Below are positions 44,278-53,301 of a stretch of 64,000 nucleotides of DNA, piece by piece. The notes below the pieces were generated by a model that was not told the DNA's origin, ran no database searches, and worked only from the letters and a program-made list of their open reading frames with translations. Positions within the stretch are counted from its first letter, which is position 1. Each line of letters opens with the position of its first letter. Location of the stretch: NCBI RefSeq assembly GCF_014696355.1, contig NZ_JACJQA010000048.1, forward strand, positions 49,187 to 113,186, given 5' to 3'. A program made the position numbers and the translations under genes. This stretch comes from Pseudanabaena sp. FACHB-1998. GTDB taxonomy: Bacteria; Cyanobacteriota; Cyanobacteriia; Pseudanabaenales; Pseudanabaenaceae.

Positions 44278-44988
44278 GTGAATACTGTCCGTACTGTTTC
44301 TGATACCAAAAAAGATTTTTATTTAGCATTCCCCAAGCCAGTCAATCAGGTCTATCGACGGGTTGTAGATGAGCTTTTGGTGGAGATCCATCTGCTAAAG
44401 GTTAATCAAACATTTGTGTATGATCCAATTTTTGCCTTAGGCTTTGTAACTACCTTCGATCGCTTTACTGTTGGTTATAAGCCCGAAACCGATCGCTTTG
44501 CGGTATTTCATGCTCTATGTTCGGCGCTTCAGTTTGACTCTGATCGCATTCGTCAAGATGCCGCTACTCTCAGCGACCTTGCAACGAGATCGCCAAACGA
44601 AGTAAAAACTTTGCTTACCAGCCTCGACTCAGGTATTCATCTGGAACCCTTGTCTGGTCACTTGCATACTATTGCCAACAAACAGAACTTTAAATATAGC
44701 CGTTTGCTAGGCGTAGGTCTGTATGCCTTGCTAGAAATCACCGATCCAGAGGCGATCTCTGATAATGCTAAACGGGAAGAAGTGATCAAGGTAGTAGGCG
44801 AAATCCTCAAATTTGGTAGCGATCGCTTACTTAAGGATGTGGACTTATACCGCTCCAATCTGGACAAAATTGAGCAAGCCCGTCAGATGATTGCCGACAT
44901 GGTTGAGGCGGAGCGCAAAAAACGCTCCCAAAAAGCTACGGCTACAGAAACTGGAGAATCACCCAGCGAAACTGCTGAAAATAACTAA
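44278..44988 (+). CDS. thf1: Thylakoid formation / photosystem II biogenesis protein Thf1 (Psb29)
   Basis: 236 residues, all helical. NTVRTVSDTKKDFYLAFP, VYRRVVDELLVEIHLLKVNQ, YDPIFALGFVTTFDRFT and LLGVGLYALLEITDP are characteristic of Thf1/Psb29, needed for PSII repair and FtsH stability. The C-terminus is a charged coiled coil. GTG at 44278 is preferred because it gives the family's usual M-x-x-x-RTVSD opening; TTG codons at 44269 and 44272 are alternatives. A hairpin with T-run directly follows the stop. Confidence 0.9.
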   Translation: MNTVRTVSDTKKDFYLAFPKPVNQVYRRVVDELLVEIHLLKVNQTFVYDPIFALGFVTTFDRFTVGYKPETDRFAVFHALCSALQFDSDRIRQDAATLSDLATRSPNEVKTLLTSLDSGIHLEPLSGHLHTIANKQNFKYSRLLGVGLYALLEITDPEAISDNAKREEVIKVVGEILKFGSDRLLKDVDLYRSNLDKIEQARQMIADMVEAERKKRSQKATATETGESPSETAENN

Positions 44989-45025
44989 AAAAAGATGGTG
45001 GCGCAAAGCGCCACCATCTTTTTTT
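44987..45025. terminator. GC-core palindrome terminating thf1
   Basis: 18-bp perfect stem AAAAAAAGATGGTGGCGC, loop AAA, ending in T-run. The A-run begins inside the thf1 stop codon. Confidence 0.93.
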
Positions 45026-45077
45026 TAATTGCATGGCTATACAGATAGGTTTTAAGAAAGCGCAAAGCGCTGTAACT

Positions 45078-45413
45078 ATGACAAAATCAGAGCCTAACCT
45101 TATTGTCATCATGACAACCCTGCCTGACCCCGAACAGGCAAATAATATTGCTAAAATCTTAGTCACCGAAAAACTTGCCGCCTGTGTGCAAGTGATGCCC
45201 CAAATGACTTCCACCTATCATTGGCAAGGTGAAATCTGCCATGATCCTGAGCATCTAGTCCTCATCAAAGCTTTGCCCAGTAAATACGAGGCACTTGCCT
45301 CACGTTTGCGATCGCTACATCCCTACGAAACGCCAGAAATTATTGCGCTACCTGCGATCGCAGTCGATCAAAGTTACCTCAATTGGGTGACCAGCTTAGG
45401 TAGCATAGAATAA
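45078..45413 (+). CDS. cutA: CutA divalent-ion-tolerance family protein
   Basis: 112 residues from ATG 45078. LIVIMTTLPDPEQANNIAKI, EKLAACVQVMPQMTSTYHWQ and LHPYETPEIIALPA are diagnostic of CutA, a small trimeric cytoplasmic protein linked to metal tolerance with unclear mechanism. An upstream in-frame ATG at 45033 would add 15 residues not found in the family (they come from repeat-derived sequence), so it is rejected. Confidence 0.92.
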   Translation: MTKSEPNLIVIMTTLPDPEQANNIAKILVTEKLAACVQVMPQMTSTYHWQGEICHDPEHLVLIKALPSKYEALASRLRSLHPYETPEIIALPAIAVDQSYLNWVTSLGSIE

Positions 45414-45443
45414 AGAGAAGGCGGCGCTTCACACTTGTCTTTC

Positions 45444-48400
45444 TTAAGTGGCGATCGCTATATATGCGCTCTCTAGGACTTGAATCAAATCAGGTAGTTG
45501 AAGCGGTTTGCTGATGTAATCCTGCATTCCTGCTTGTAAACAAATATCGCGATCGCCTTGTAAGGCGTTTGCTGTCAGCGCAATAATCCAAGGTCGTTCC
45601 GCAAATTCTAACCATATTTGTTTTGTAGCCGCTAAGCCATCCATCTCAGGCATAAAAATATCCATCAAAATTACATCGTATTTTTGACGACGCAATGACC
45701 CTAAAACTTCTAAGCCATTAGCAACAACATCAACTCGATAGCCTAAACGATTAAGATATTTCGTAGCTACTTTTTGATTTACCAAATTATCTTCTGCCAA
45801 CAAAATCTTGAGGGGGAATCGACTGGCAAATTCGGCATCAAATAGAGAGTTATCTTTCGATTTGACGACCAAATCTATTTTTGAAGCATTACTATGCAGT
45901 TGCAATAAAGAGGCATATATCTGCGATCGCTTGGTCGGCTTATTTAGATAGATAGTGATTTTGTCAGATATTTTGTCAGAATTTAATTGTCCATTTTTAC
46001 TTCCTTTCATTAATAAAAGCAGAGGTAATGATTTGGCGATCGCTCTAATTAGGCTGCCGATGTCACTACTATCAATCATCTTTAATTGATTTAAATCATC
46101 TAATAATGCTTCATCTAGAGGGAGACAGCCAACAATAGCCAAATCAAACTTTTTACCTTGTTGCAACCATGCGATCGCCTCTTGAGGAGATGATGTCGCC
46201 CAAACTTCCATTTGTAAAGCTTGCGATAAAGTGATTAACTCTTCTCGGTTGATATTATTATCTTCAAGGATTAAGATCTTTTGACCAGCTAGAGCCGTTC
46301 CTACATGAGGTTCTGTCGTTTCATGATTAGCTGCCACAGTAGAAATTGTAAAGGAGAAAGTAGAACCTACATTTACTTCGCTATCAACTAACATCTCACC
46401 ACCCATGAGTTTTGTTAAGCGATTAGCGATCGCCAGTCCTAAGCCCGTGCCACCATATTGACGAGTAGTAGAGGAATCGACTTGACTAAAGGGTTTAAAA
46501 AGACGATCGTAACGGTCTTTAGGAATTCCAATTCCTGTATCCGTGATTGTAAATAGTAGTTTATATTGCTTCTCTACGAGAGGGCGATCGCTATTCTCAT
46601 CAGCAACCATCTGCTCTCCGCTCTCCACTACCGATACCCGCAAAGACACCGAACCTTTGGGCGTAAATTTAACAGCATTCCCAAATAAATTAACTAAGAT
46701 TTGACGTAAGCGCGTAATATCACTCACAATCCACTCAGGTACACCTGCGGTAATGCTATAAGCCAGTTCTATGCCTTTTGCCGACGCTTGCGAAGCTAAT
46801 AAATCAAAGCAATCTTCAATGCAATTACGGAGATTAAAAGATTGAATGTCTAAGCTAAATTTCCCAGACTCAATTTTAGAAAAGTCCAGAATATCATTAA
46901 TAATTGTTAGCAAATTATCGCCACTTAACCTAATAATCTCTGCAAATTCCTGCTGTTCTTCATCAAGATTTGTATCCAGCAATAAACTAGACATACCAAT
47001 TACCGCATTCATCGGAGTCCGAATTTCATGACTCATTGTCGCCAGAAACTCACTCTTCGCCCGATTTGCTGCTTGCGCCGTTTGCATAGCTTGCAATATT
47101 TCTAATTTAGTTTGTTGTCTCTCTAAATGCATGGCAAGAGATGAAGCGGCAATAGTTAATAAATTAACCTCAAAATGCTCTCTGATTAACTCTTGTGCAT
47201 AATCATGAAAGCTTATGAATCCCCAGAGTGAGCCATTAATAATAACAGGCATCAATAAAATTGAGTACACTCCCTTACAAAGCAAAATTTGTTTGTCGGC
47301 TTCATCAATATCAGACAATGTGACATGAATAATTTCATCCTTAGCCAATTTATGTAACCATTGAGAATTAATCAGATGATTAATAAATTCTTGTTGTTGT
47401 GATGCTTCATTTCTAATAATTTTTTCCGAATACCAAGCAGCATAAAGACACACCTTAACTCTATCAAAATCGTCCACTTCATAGGTGAAAATTTTTGCAC
47501 TGGAAAACCCTGATACTAGCCCCAGCAATTTCAAAATATTTGTATAGTCTTGAGTGGAAACACTTTCAGAAATAAGATGTCGCTGGACATCCACAATTGT
47601 CGCTAAGTAGCTTTCTCTTTTTTCTAAGGTAGCAAGGGCTAACTTGCGATCGGTAATATCATTATTCGCACCCACCAGACGCATGGGCTTCCCTTCTTCA
47701 TTCCAGAGTCCACTTGCCTGAGTTAATATCCATTTATAACTTCCATCATGACAGCGCATCCGATATTCGCTCACATAGCGCGGAGCCTTATGATTAAGAT
47801 AATTTTCTTGTGCTTCTATAACGCGATCGCGATCGTCGGGATGGATTAAGTCTAGCCAGTCGATATGTTCTTCCGCCTCGGCAGGAGGCGGAAAACCTAA
47901 CATCGTAAACCAACGATGGGAACGAAAGATTGTATTGGTTTCAAAATTCCAGTCCCAAATTCCATCATCAGCGGCTTGAATAGCCAACTGCCAACGCTCT
48001 TCGCTCTTTTGCAAAGCTAAGGTAATTTGTTTTAAATCAGTGATCTCCGTAACAATTCCATTCCAGATAATATTGCCATTGTCCTGAAGAGTAGGTTGTG
48101 CTCGCCCTGCCAACCATTTGATCTTGCCACTAGGAGTTTTAATGCGATGTTCATTAACCCAAGCAGTTAAATTCTGAGCAGAAATTTCTATAGATTGATA
48201 AAATGCTTCCAAATCTTCAGGAAGAATGAGATTAAAAACACTGATTACGTGCTGACATATTTGCTCTGCTGTCAACTCATAGAGGTTATAAGCCCCTTGA
48301 CTGATAAATAGCATGGCATCATTGCCATTAACATCTCTTTGAAATTGATAAACAGCACTGGGGATTGCATCAGTAATTTTTTGGAGACGCAGTTCACTTT

Positions 48401-50132
48401 GTAAGAGTTCTTCGGTGCGCTCTTTTACTCTGACTTCTAAATTGTAATTAGCATCTTGAATTTCACTAAATTTATCGAGCAGAGCGCTTACCATAACTTG
48501 AAAGTTATATCCAAGAGTGTCGATCTCTGCAAGATGACTAGGCTCCCACACAAAATCCGATCTAGCCGAAAGATTTTGTTGCAGATTAGTTGTAAGATGC
48601 ATCAGCCTAGAAATAGGCTGGTGCAACCTCCTACTGAGCTTATTCGCAATTAATACTGTAAATAAAATAATTAATAGAACAATTCCTAAAATATAGGTAT
48701 GGAGATTTTCCAGAGTGTCTATATATGCAACTGGCGACGAACGCAATACTAATATCCAAGGAATTTGATCATAGATAGAAGTTCGTTGAATATAGTAGGA
48801 TTTGCGCCAGCGCGTCATAGCCGAAACGCCTTTGAGTCGAGGAAACCATTGGGATATATTTTCTCTAAAGGGACGTACATCTCCATTTTTCTGTAAATCA
48901 AAAAGTTCACCTGTTTGGAAACTCGAAGAGTCACTAGCAATCACTTTATTATCATGATCAACTAAAAATGCTTCTAAGTTAGACCGCTCGGCATCTTGTC
49001 TGAGAAAATCTTTGAGTAAATTTATTTTTAATGTGCCAACAACTACACCATTAAATCGACTATCTTTAACAATTGGAATAGCGATGTCTAAATGGGCGTC
49101 CTTGATCATTCCGTCATTATCATGAATCTTACTAAAGACAGGCTTTAAGGTTAAACGAGCTTGATTGAAGATATCTTCTTCACCTATATAGAAACCCAAA
49201 GCTGCTCTTTCGACATTAGAGACCGCAGGAAAAATTGTGAGGATATTTGATTGGGCATCGGTTAAGTAGATATTGGAATAGGAAGGTGTCGCCTTAGCTA
49301 AAGTATCTGTAGCAAACTGCAATCGCTCCCAGTTTTTCTCGTCGGTTGCCAATTGAGCGAGTTCTTGCAGTACCAATAAATCTTTACTAAGGAGCGTTTT
49401 GAAATCACTGACAAGGTCAGCAGTACCCGATCGCAATTGGCGATCAATTTCATTATCGATATATTGGAGAGATTGAGAACCCATCAAAATAGCGATCGTC
49501 AGCACAGGGAAAAAGACAAATGCTAAGAGTAAATGAAATAGCATGTGCTGAATGGAAAGATTATGTTCGGGCAGTTGCCGTTTATGCAACCATTGGCGAA
49601 TTGGCAAATAATCAATTAAAAGGTGAGCAATAAGGGAATTAAATGAACCATTAATAATTTGTTTTAAAACAACTAAAATAACCGAGCTAACACTAAATTT
49701 CAGAAAAAAGAAATAGAAACAAAAGCAGAGAGGTGCGCCCAAGCTTAACCAATAGAAAATAACCAGCAAAACCATGTTGCCCGATCGCCTGTGATTATCT
49801 CGATAGGTTAAGCCAATTCCCACCCACACCGCTTCTAAAATCAGCAAAATTGCTGCATAGGGTTGTCCCCATAGAAAATAGGTATGAATACTGGCGATCG
49901 CTCCAATCAAAACTCCTAGCTTAGTGCCATAGAGATAAGTGGCAATCAGAACAAAAATGCTTCCAAATAGAAAATCTACCCCAAAAAATAGTGGTAACCG
50001 AAAGTAGTTTCCTAAATAACTCAAAATTACAAACAATAAAAATATGCCGATAGATTTAAAGCTGAATTTAGGCTTAAATTTATCGTTTGAGAATTTATGA
50101 GTAATTTTTGAGATTAACGAAGGGATTTTCAT
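45444..50132 (-). CDS. Membrane hybrid histidine kinase with two receivers (one degenerate)
   Basis: 1562 residues. A polytopic N-terminus (about residues 20-180), a further helix (near 205), a dCACHE-like extracellular sensor (about 220-480), helix and HAMP (LIILFTVLIANKLSRRLHQP), coiled coil, PAS (about 585-700), PAS/PAC (about 715-845), GAF (about 860-1000), HisKA (FLATMSHEIRTPMNAVIGM, His near 1037), HATPase, then two receivers. In the first, the phospho-Asp position reads FDLAIVGCLPLD, with no Asp at the acceptor site. The second is normal (ILLAEDNLVN; Asp in VILMDIFMPEMDG near 1489). It is a single-gene unit; regulator not encoded nearby. Confidence 0.88.
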   Translation of the reverse strand: MKIPSLISKITHKFSNDKFKPKFSFKSIGIFLLFVILSYLGNYFRLPLFFGVDFLFGSIFVLIATYLYGTKLGVLIGAIASIHTYFLWGQPYAAILLILEAVWVGIGLTYRDNHRRSGNMVLLVIFYWLSLGAPLCFCFYFFFLKFSVSSVILVVLKQIINGSFNSLIAHLLIDYLPIRQWLHKRQLPEHNLSIQHMLFHLLLAFVFFPVLTIAILMGSQSLQYIDNEIDRQLRSGTADLVSDFKTLLSKDLLVLQELAQLATDEKNWERLQFATDTLAKATPSYSNIYLTDAQSNILTIFPAVSNVERAALGFYIGEEDIFNQARLTLKPVFSKIHDNDGMIKDAHLDIAIPIVKDSRFNGVVVGTLKINLLKDFLRQDAERSNLEAFLVDHDNKVIASDSSSFQTGELFDLQKNGDVRPFRENISQWFPRLKGVSAMTRWRKSYYIQRTSIYDQIPWILVLRSSPVAYIDTLENLHTYILGIVLLIILFTVLIANKLSRRLHQPISRLMHLTTNLQQNLSARSDFVWEPSHLAEIDTLGYNFQVMVSALLDKFSEIQDANYNLEVRVKERTEELLQSELRLQKITDAIPSAVYQFQRDVNGNDAMLFISQGAYNLYELTAEQICQHVISVFNLILPEDLEAFYQSIEISAQNLTAWVNEHRIKTPSGKIKWLAGRAQPTLQDNGNIIWNGIVTEITDLKQITLALQKSEERWQLAIQAADDGIWDWNFETNTIFRSHRWFTMLGFPPPAEAEEHIDWLDLIHPDDRDRVIEAQENYLNHKAPRYVSEYRMRCHDGSYKWILTQASGLWNEEGKPMRLVGANNDITDRKLALATLEKRESYLATIVDVQRHLISESVSTQDYTNILKLLGLVSGFSSAKIFTYEVDDFDRVKVCLYAAWYSEKIIRNEASQQQEFINHLINSQWLHKLAKDEIIHVTLSDIDEADKQILLCKGVYSILLMPVIINGSLWGFISFHDYAQELIREHFEVNLLTIAASSLAMHLERQQTKLEILQAMQTAQAANRAKSEFLATMSHEIRTPMNAVIGMSSLLLDTNLDEEQQEFAEIIRLSGDNLLTIINDILDFSKIESGKFSLDIQSFNLRNCIEDCFDLLASQASAKGIELAYSITAGVPEWIVSDITRLRQILVNLFGNAVKFTPKGSVSLRVSVVESGEQMVADENSDRPLVEKQYKLLFTITDTGIGIPKDRYDRLFKPFSQVDSSTTRQYGGTGLGLAIANRLTKLMGGEMLVDSEVNVGSTFSFTISTVAANHETTEPHVGTALAGQKILILEDNNINREELITLSQALQMEVWATSSPQEAIAWLQQGKKFDLAIVGCLPLDEALLDDLNQLKMIDSSDIGSLIRAIAKSLPLLLLMKGSKNGQLNSDKISDKITIYLNKPTKRSQIYASLLQLHSNASKIDLVVKSKDNSLFDAEFASRFPLKILLAEDNLVNQKVATKYLNRLGYRVDVVANGLEVLGSLRRQKYDVILMDIFMPEMDGLAATKQIWLEFAERPWIIALTANALQGDRDICLQAGMQDYISKPLQLPDLIQVLESAYIAIAT

Positions 50133-50210
50133 GAAACAACTTATGTTACTGAGGCGCGTTGGTAGACGACAAAAATCAGGCTTTTTGTATTAGGGCAAAT
50201 CGAAACTCCA

Positions 50211-50248
50211 GAAGCGAGTTACGGCGCTTCGCGCCGTAACTCGTCTTC
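50211..50248. repeat. GC-core palindrome with one-base bulge
   Basis: GAAGCGAGTTACGGCGC, loop TTC, and GCGCCGTAACTCGTCTTC; the right arm has one extra base. A GCTATA-like end follows at 50279. Together with the next element it fills much of the 356-bp gap 50133-50488. Confidence 0.9.
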
Positions 50249-50373
50249 TAGTTTTGTGTCCTCACAAGAAGGGTAATAGCTATATATTAAATATAAAACT
50301 TCAATAAGCTAATTTGTTTATTTGTCACATGAATTAGCTTATTGTCTTTGACTTCTCTTATTCCGTTCTCACT

Positions 50374-50418
50374 CAAAAATTAGTGAGGCGGCGCAAAGCG
50401 TCACCTCACTAATTTTTG
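50374..50418. repeat. GC-core palindrome, 15-bp outer stem
   Basis: CAAAAATTAGTGAGG pairs with CCTCACTAATTTTTG; the inner part CGGCGC-AAA-GCGTCA has one mismatch and one wobble pair, so this copy is decaying at the apex. Confidence 0.88.
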
Positions 50419-50488
50419 GGTTTTAATCTCTATTTTTATAAGAGGAAGAGAGTAAGCTAAATTACTTATTTTTTTGTGTAAGTCCTAG

Positions 50489-52186
50489 TTATTTCAAGAT
50501 TATTAATTCACCTTTATCGCTAGCAATTTGAAACTCTTCGCCAAAATCGCAGGTTGTTAGCTCTCCCAGTTGAATATTGCGATCGAAGTTAGTTAGAGAG
50601 GGATTAATTTCTAGCGCCCTTAAATAGAGACAGAGACGAGTCATTTCTACGGATTCTTCTACCACATCACAGCCAAACAAATTATGCTGCAAAATATGCA
50701 ATAAGACTTCGGAAGGAGTCTTGTGGACAATCTCCTCATTTTTGCTAAATTCATCAGAGAATTTAGTTAGCAAATAGTGAATGCGTTCATGCTCGGAGAT
50801 TAAAAATTCTAAAGCTGTTGCTAAGAAAACTCCCGCCCCACATTTTGGATGCAGGATTTTAATATTTAAGAGACGTTGCTGATATTCCTTGCAATAGGCT
50901 AACGTATCTTGCAAGTTATTCTCATGGCGATCGCCTTCTACCAAATCTTTTTTTAAACCTAAATGTTGTTGCAAAGTAAGAATCACGGATTCACTCTGCA
51001 AAATAGTTTTGCAAGGCAATTTGGGGGTTCTCCGCTTACTGAGATTGCCCAAATCTTTACGGTATTGAGATAGCTCCTTAATTGATTCATCAAAAAGGCA
51101 GGTCAGAATATGGCGGGTAATATCTTCGTGAAAATCAAACCGCGCAATTTCTTTAATTTGACGGCATAGCTCATCGCCCACAAAGAGAGAATTATCTAAA
51201 ATACTATCGCTTTCAAAGAGACTAAATGGATAGGCTCTTACAGGGTTCTGGTAATGAGAATTGCCATTTTGTACCCAACTAAATATTGCTTTGTAATTCT
51301 CCCAAATAGGCTGTTCGACATAGGGATTAACAAATTCGTAAGCATCTTTAATTAAGTTTGCTGGTAGAAGCGATCGATCTTCACAACAGGCGACAAATAG
51401 AATGCGATTTAATAATTTCTGAGCTTGATAAATCGCTATAGATATAGCATCTTCTATTTTGATCTGCGGCTGATTATCTAAACTTGATTGATGAGGATTT
51501 GGGGCTTGAGCTAGTAACAATAAACGATAGCGAAAATCCTTAATCAGTTGACTACGAATTTTGTAATAGTGACTGTAAAAATTTTTGAGAACTTCCGCTT
51601 CAAGCTGATGAGACTCTTCAAGTAATTGAGAAGTACGTGATCGCTCTTCACTATTAGCGATTCCCCTTAACAATGTCCGTCGCGACAATACAAAATAAAA
51701 AGCCTTGAGTTGTTCTAAATCTGCTAACGACTCCCAAGAAAATCTCTGGCAAAACAAGCCCGATACATCGCGATGATAAAGGCAAATTTCCCGATAGTCT
51801 AAAACAATTAGCCATTCTGTCGTCTCATGTTCGGGTGGGGGCTTAACGATCGCCCCTTCTTCGGCAGTATTGACCCTAATTTCGGCAATAACATTAACCG
51901 CAGTTTCCGTAAAAAATCCTAGGGCGGGCTTAGGATGTAGTTCTAGTTCCCAATTGCCCCCGTTAGTCTCAAACGGAGATTTATATCCCAAAATATCAAC
52001 AAAAATATCATGTAAAAATTGCGCCTCGGCAATTAGGTTGGATGGCTGCCCTGCCTCCGCAAAGCCTAGCCATTTCTGCACTATTTGATAGCGATCACCC
52101 AAATCTCTGGGAAAGCCAAAAGAATTCACCCGCCTCGCTAGCGGCTTAGGATGAAATAGAGAATAGTAAGGCGATCGTTGATTCAT
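50489..52186 (-). CDS. Truncated type IIG restriction-methyltransferase-like protein
   Basis: 565 residues. The first 400 residues resemble the N-terminal nuclease/helical region of Eco57I-type (type IIG) restriction-modification proteins (SNLIAEAQFLHDIFVDILGY, ATYRLLLLAQ-like, FVACCEDRSLLP). A methyltransferase motif I is present but altered (ILHPKCGAGVFLATAL near 445 instead of DPxCGSG), with motif II region NLFGCDVVEESVEMTRLCLY near 505. The protein then ends; the catalytic NPPY motif and target-recognition domain are absent. Full-length relatives are about 1000 residues. It is probably inactive as a methylase, or it needs a partner. ATG overlaps the DUF3007 stop by four bases. Confidence 0.65.
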   Translation of the reverse strand: MNQRSPYYSLFHPKPLARRVNSFGFPRDLGDRYQIVQKWLGFAEAGQPSNLIAEAQFLHDIFVDILGYKSPFETNGGNWELELHPKPALGFFTETAVNVIAEIRVNTAEEGAIVKPPPEHETTEWLIVLDYREICLYHRDVSGLFCQRFSWESLADLEQLKAFYFVLSRRTLLRGIANSEERSRTSQLLEESHQLEAEVLKNFYSHYYKIRSQLIKDFRYRLLLLAQAPNPHQSSLDNQPQIKIEDAISIAIYQAQKLLNRILFVACCEDRSLLPANLIKDAYEFVNPYVEQPIWENYKAIFSWVQNGNSHYQNPVRAYPFSLFESDSILDNSLFVGDELCRQIKEIARFDFHEDITRHILTCLFDESIKELSQYRKDLGNLSKRRTPKLPCKTILQSESVILTLQQHLGLKKDLVEGDRHENNLQDTLAYCKEYQQRLLNIKILHPKCGAGVFLATALEFLISEHERIHYLLTKFSDEFSKNEEIVHKTPSEVLLHILQHNLFGCDVVEESVEMTRLCLYLRALEINPSLTNFDRNIQLGELTTCDFGEEFQIASDKGELIILK

Positions 52187-52512
52187 TCATCTGTAGTGGC
52201 ATTTTGCGTTAATTTCTTTTCCGCCTCAACTTCTGCAAGCAACTTTTCTCGCTCTTCGGGCGACATTTCTTCTAAGCGTTTAGCCAAAACCGCTCTTTTG
52301 TAATCATCTAGCTGTTGATTGTAGGTCATAGTTTGCGTAATGGCTCGAAATACATAGGTAAAAACCCAAGCCATCAGCACACCGACTAAAACAACTTGAC
52401 TCCAAACTCCCGCATTATTGGTATCTAGCCCAAAAGCGCGAAAAATGCCAAAAACAACTCCTCCAAATACAAAAAAAGCCGAAACAATTGCTATGGCATC
52501 AATACGACGCAT
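52183..52512 (-). CDS. DUF3007 family membrane protein
   Basis: 109 residues. Two membrane helices (IAIVSAFFVFGGVVFGIFRA and VVLVGVLMAWVFTYVFRAI) followed by MTYNQQLDDYKRAVLAKRLE and a charged helical tail, the DUF3007 pattern of cyanobacteria and plastids. In other cyanobacteria it is commonly next to ndhL (my recollection); here ndhL lies 367 bp upstream on the same strand, with two mobile repeats between. The 3' end overlaps the next gene start by four bases (ATGA). Confidence 0.85.
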   Translation of the reverse strand: MRRIDAIAIVSAFFVFGGVVFGIFRAFGLDTNNAGVWSQVVLVGVLMAWVFTYVFRAITQTMTYNQQLDDYKRAVLAKRLEEMSPEEREKLLAEVEAEKKLTQNATTDE

Positions 52513-52575
52513 GAATTTAATCTCTAAAACATTTTTATTAATTTTTTAATCAAAAACACCAAAACATTGAAAGGG

Positions 52576-52670
52576 TTAGGACTTACGCAAAGCTAACGGA
52601 TTTAGTGGGTTTTGGGTAGATGTGACGCGGGCGAAGCCCGCGTCACATCTACCCAATGCGTAAGTCCTAA
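52576..52670. mobile_element. MITE-like element, 95 bp, 14-bp terminal inverted repeats
   Basis: TTAGGACTTACGCA (52576-52589) and TGCGTAAGTCCTAA (52657-52670) are exact inverted repeats. Inside is a 21-bp perfect stem (52612-52632 / 52636-52656, loop GAA; apex GACGCGGGC). TTAGGACTTACGCA-type ends are found on several cyanobacterial IS and MITE families (general knowledge). No target-site duplication was recognised. Confidence 0.75.
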
Positions 52671-52754
52671 TGATTACAAAGCAACACTTTCAAAAAATTT
52701 CTCGATTTGGCTGGAAACGCAAGGCGCTGTAGGGTTGCGCTACCTAATGTTAGG

Positions 52755-52869
52755 TATAGCTGTAGTCACTTGCATTAGGACAAATCAAAACCCAAGAAGC
52801 GAGTGGCGGCGCGAAGCGCCGTAACTCGTCTTCGGGTTTTGTGACCTAATTAAAATGGCAACAGCTATA
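52755..52869. repeat. Palindromic element with TATAGCTGT/ACAGCTATA ends; chimeric arms (115 bp)
   Basis: It has perfect 9-bp terminal inverted repeats (52755-52763, 52861-52869). Left arm CCCAAGAAGCGAGTGGCGGC matches the element at 37613, while right arm GCGCCGTAACTCGTCTTC matches that at 50231. The two arms therefore mismatch in the middle. Same outer design as 7757-7869. Confidence 0.85.
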
Positions 52870-52879
52870 GTTAGGCAAC

Positions 52880-53113
52880 TTAAACTGGTCTTGCTTGGGG
52901 ACGAAAATTGAAGAAAGGCGAGATCAGCAACAATCCGGGAAAGAAGAAGAAGGCAAAAAAGCATAGTATTACTCGTTCGACCGAGCCTGTTTTATACCAA
53001 CGCGCTTTGAAATAAAACAACACTATCAAAGGGATTACCAACAAATATGCACCTGCGATCGCTGCGTAAGCGGCTACAGCATAGAGAGTAGGATCAGGCG
53101 AAAGAAACGACAT
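52880..53113 (-). CDS. ndhL: NAD(P)H-quinone oxidoreductase subunit L
   Basis: 77 residues with two membrane helices (AVAAYAAIAGAYLLVIPLIV and VILCFFAFFFFPGLLLISPF) separated by a YFKARWYKTG loop, as in cyanobacterial NdhL, a small subunit of the NDH-1 complex needed for cyclic electron flow and inorganic carbon uptake at the thylakoid membrane. Length and sequence are complete. Divergent from rpsJ. Confidence 0.88.
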   Translation of the reverse strand: MSFLSPDPTLYAVAAYAAIAGAYLLVIPLIVLFYFKARWYKTGSVERVILCFFAFFFFPGLLLISPFFNFRPQARPV

Positions 53114-53166
53114 ATTTCTAGAAAGGTTTGTGTAGTTGTGTCTGATTAAAGATTGTAACAGTTCAA

Positions 53167-53223
53167 AAAAGCAATTTTAAAGTTTGCGATGCCTTGGGCA
53201 TCACAAACTTTAAAATTGCTTTT
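53167..53223. repeat. AT-rich palindrome, 27-bp stem
   Basis: Arms from AAAAGCAATTTTAAAGTTTG to GATGCC, loop TTG, one mismatch. It lies in the divergent leader between ndhL and rpsJ, without the common GC core. Confidence 0.9.
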
Positions 53224-53301
53224 GGGGTTTGTTTGATTTTAGATTGTTAGGGTGCTAACATAAGAAACGCTGAAAATTTACCCGAATACATTCCTAAGAC
53301 T

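Noticed and set aside
45033..45077. Earlier ATG for CutA
   Set aside because: It adds residues coming from repeat-like sequence (AAAGCGCTGTAAC) and is not found in the family.
52612..52824. 70-codon frame at 52612
   Set aside because: It runs through the MITE and the chimeric palindrome; no gene.
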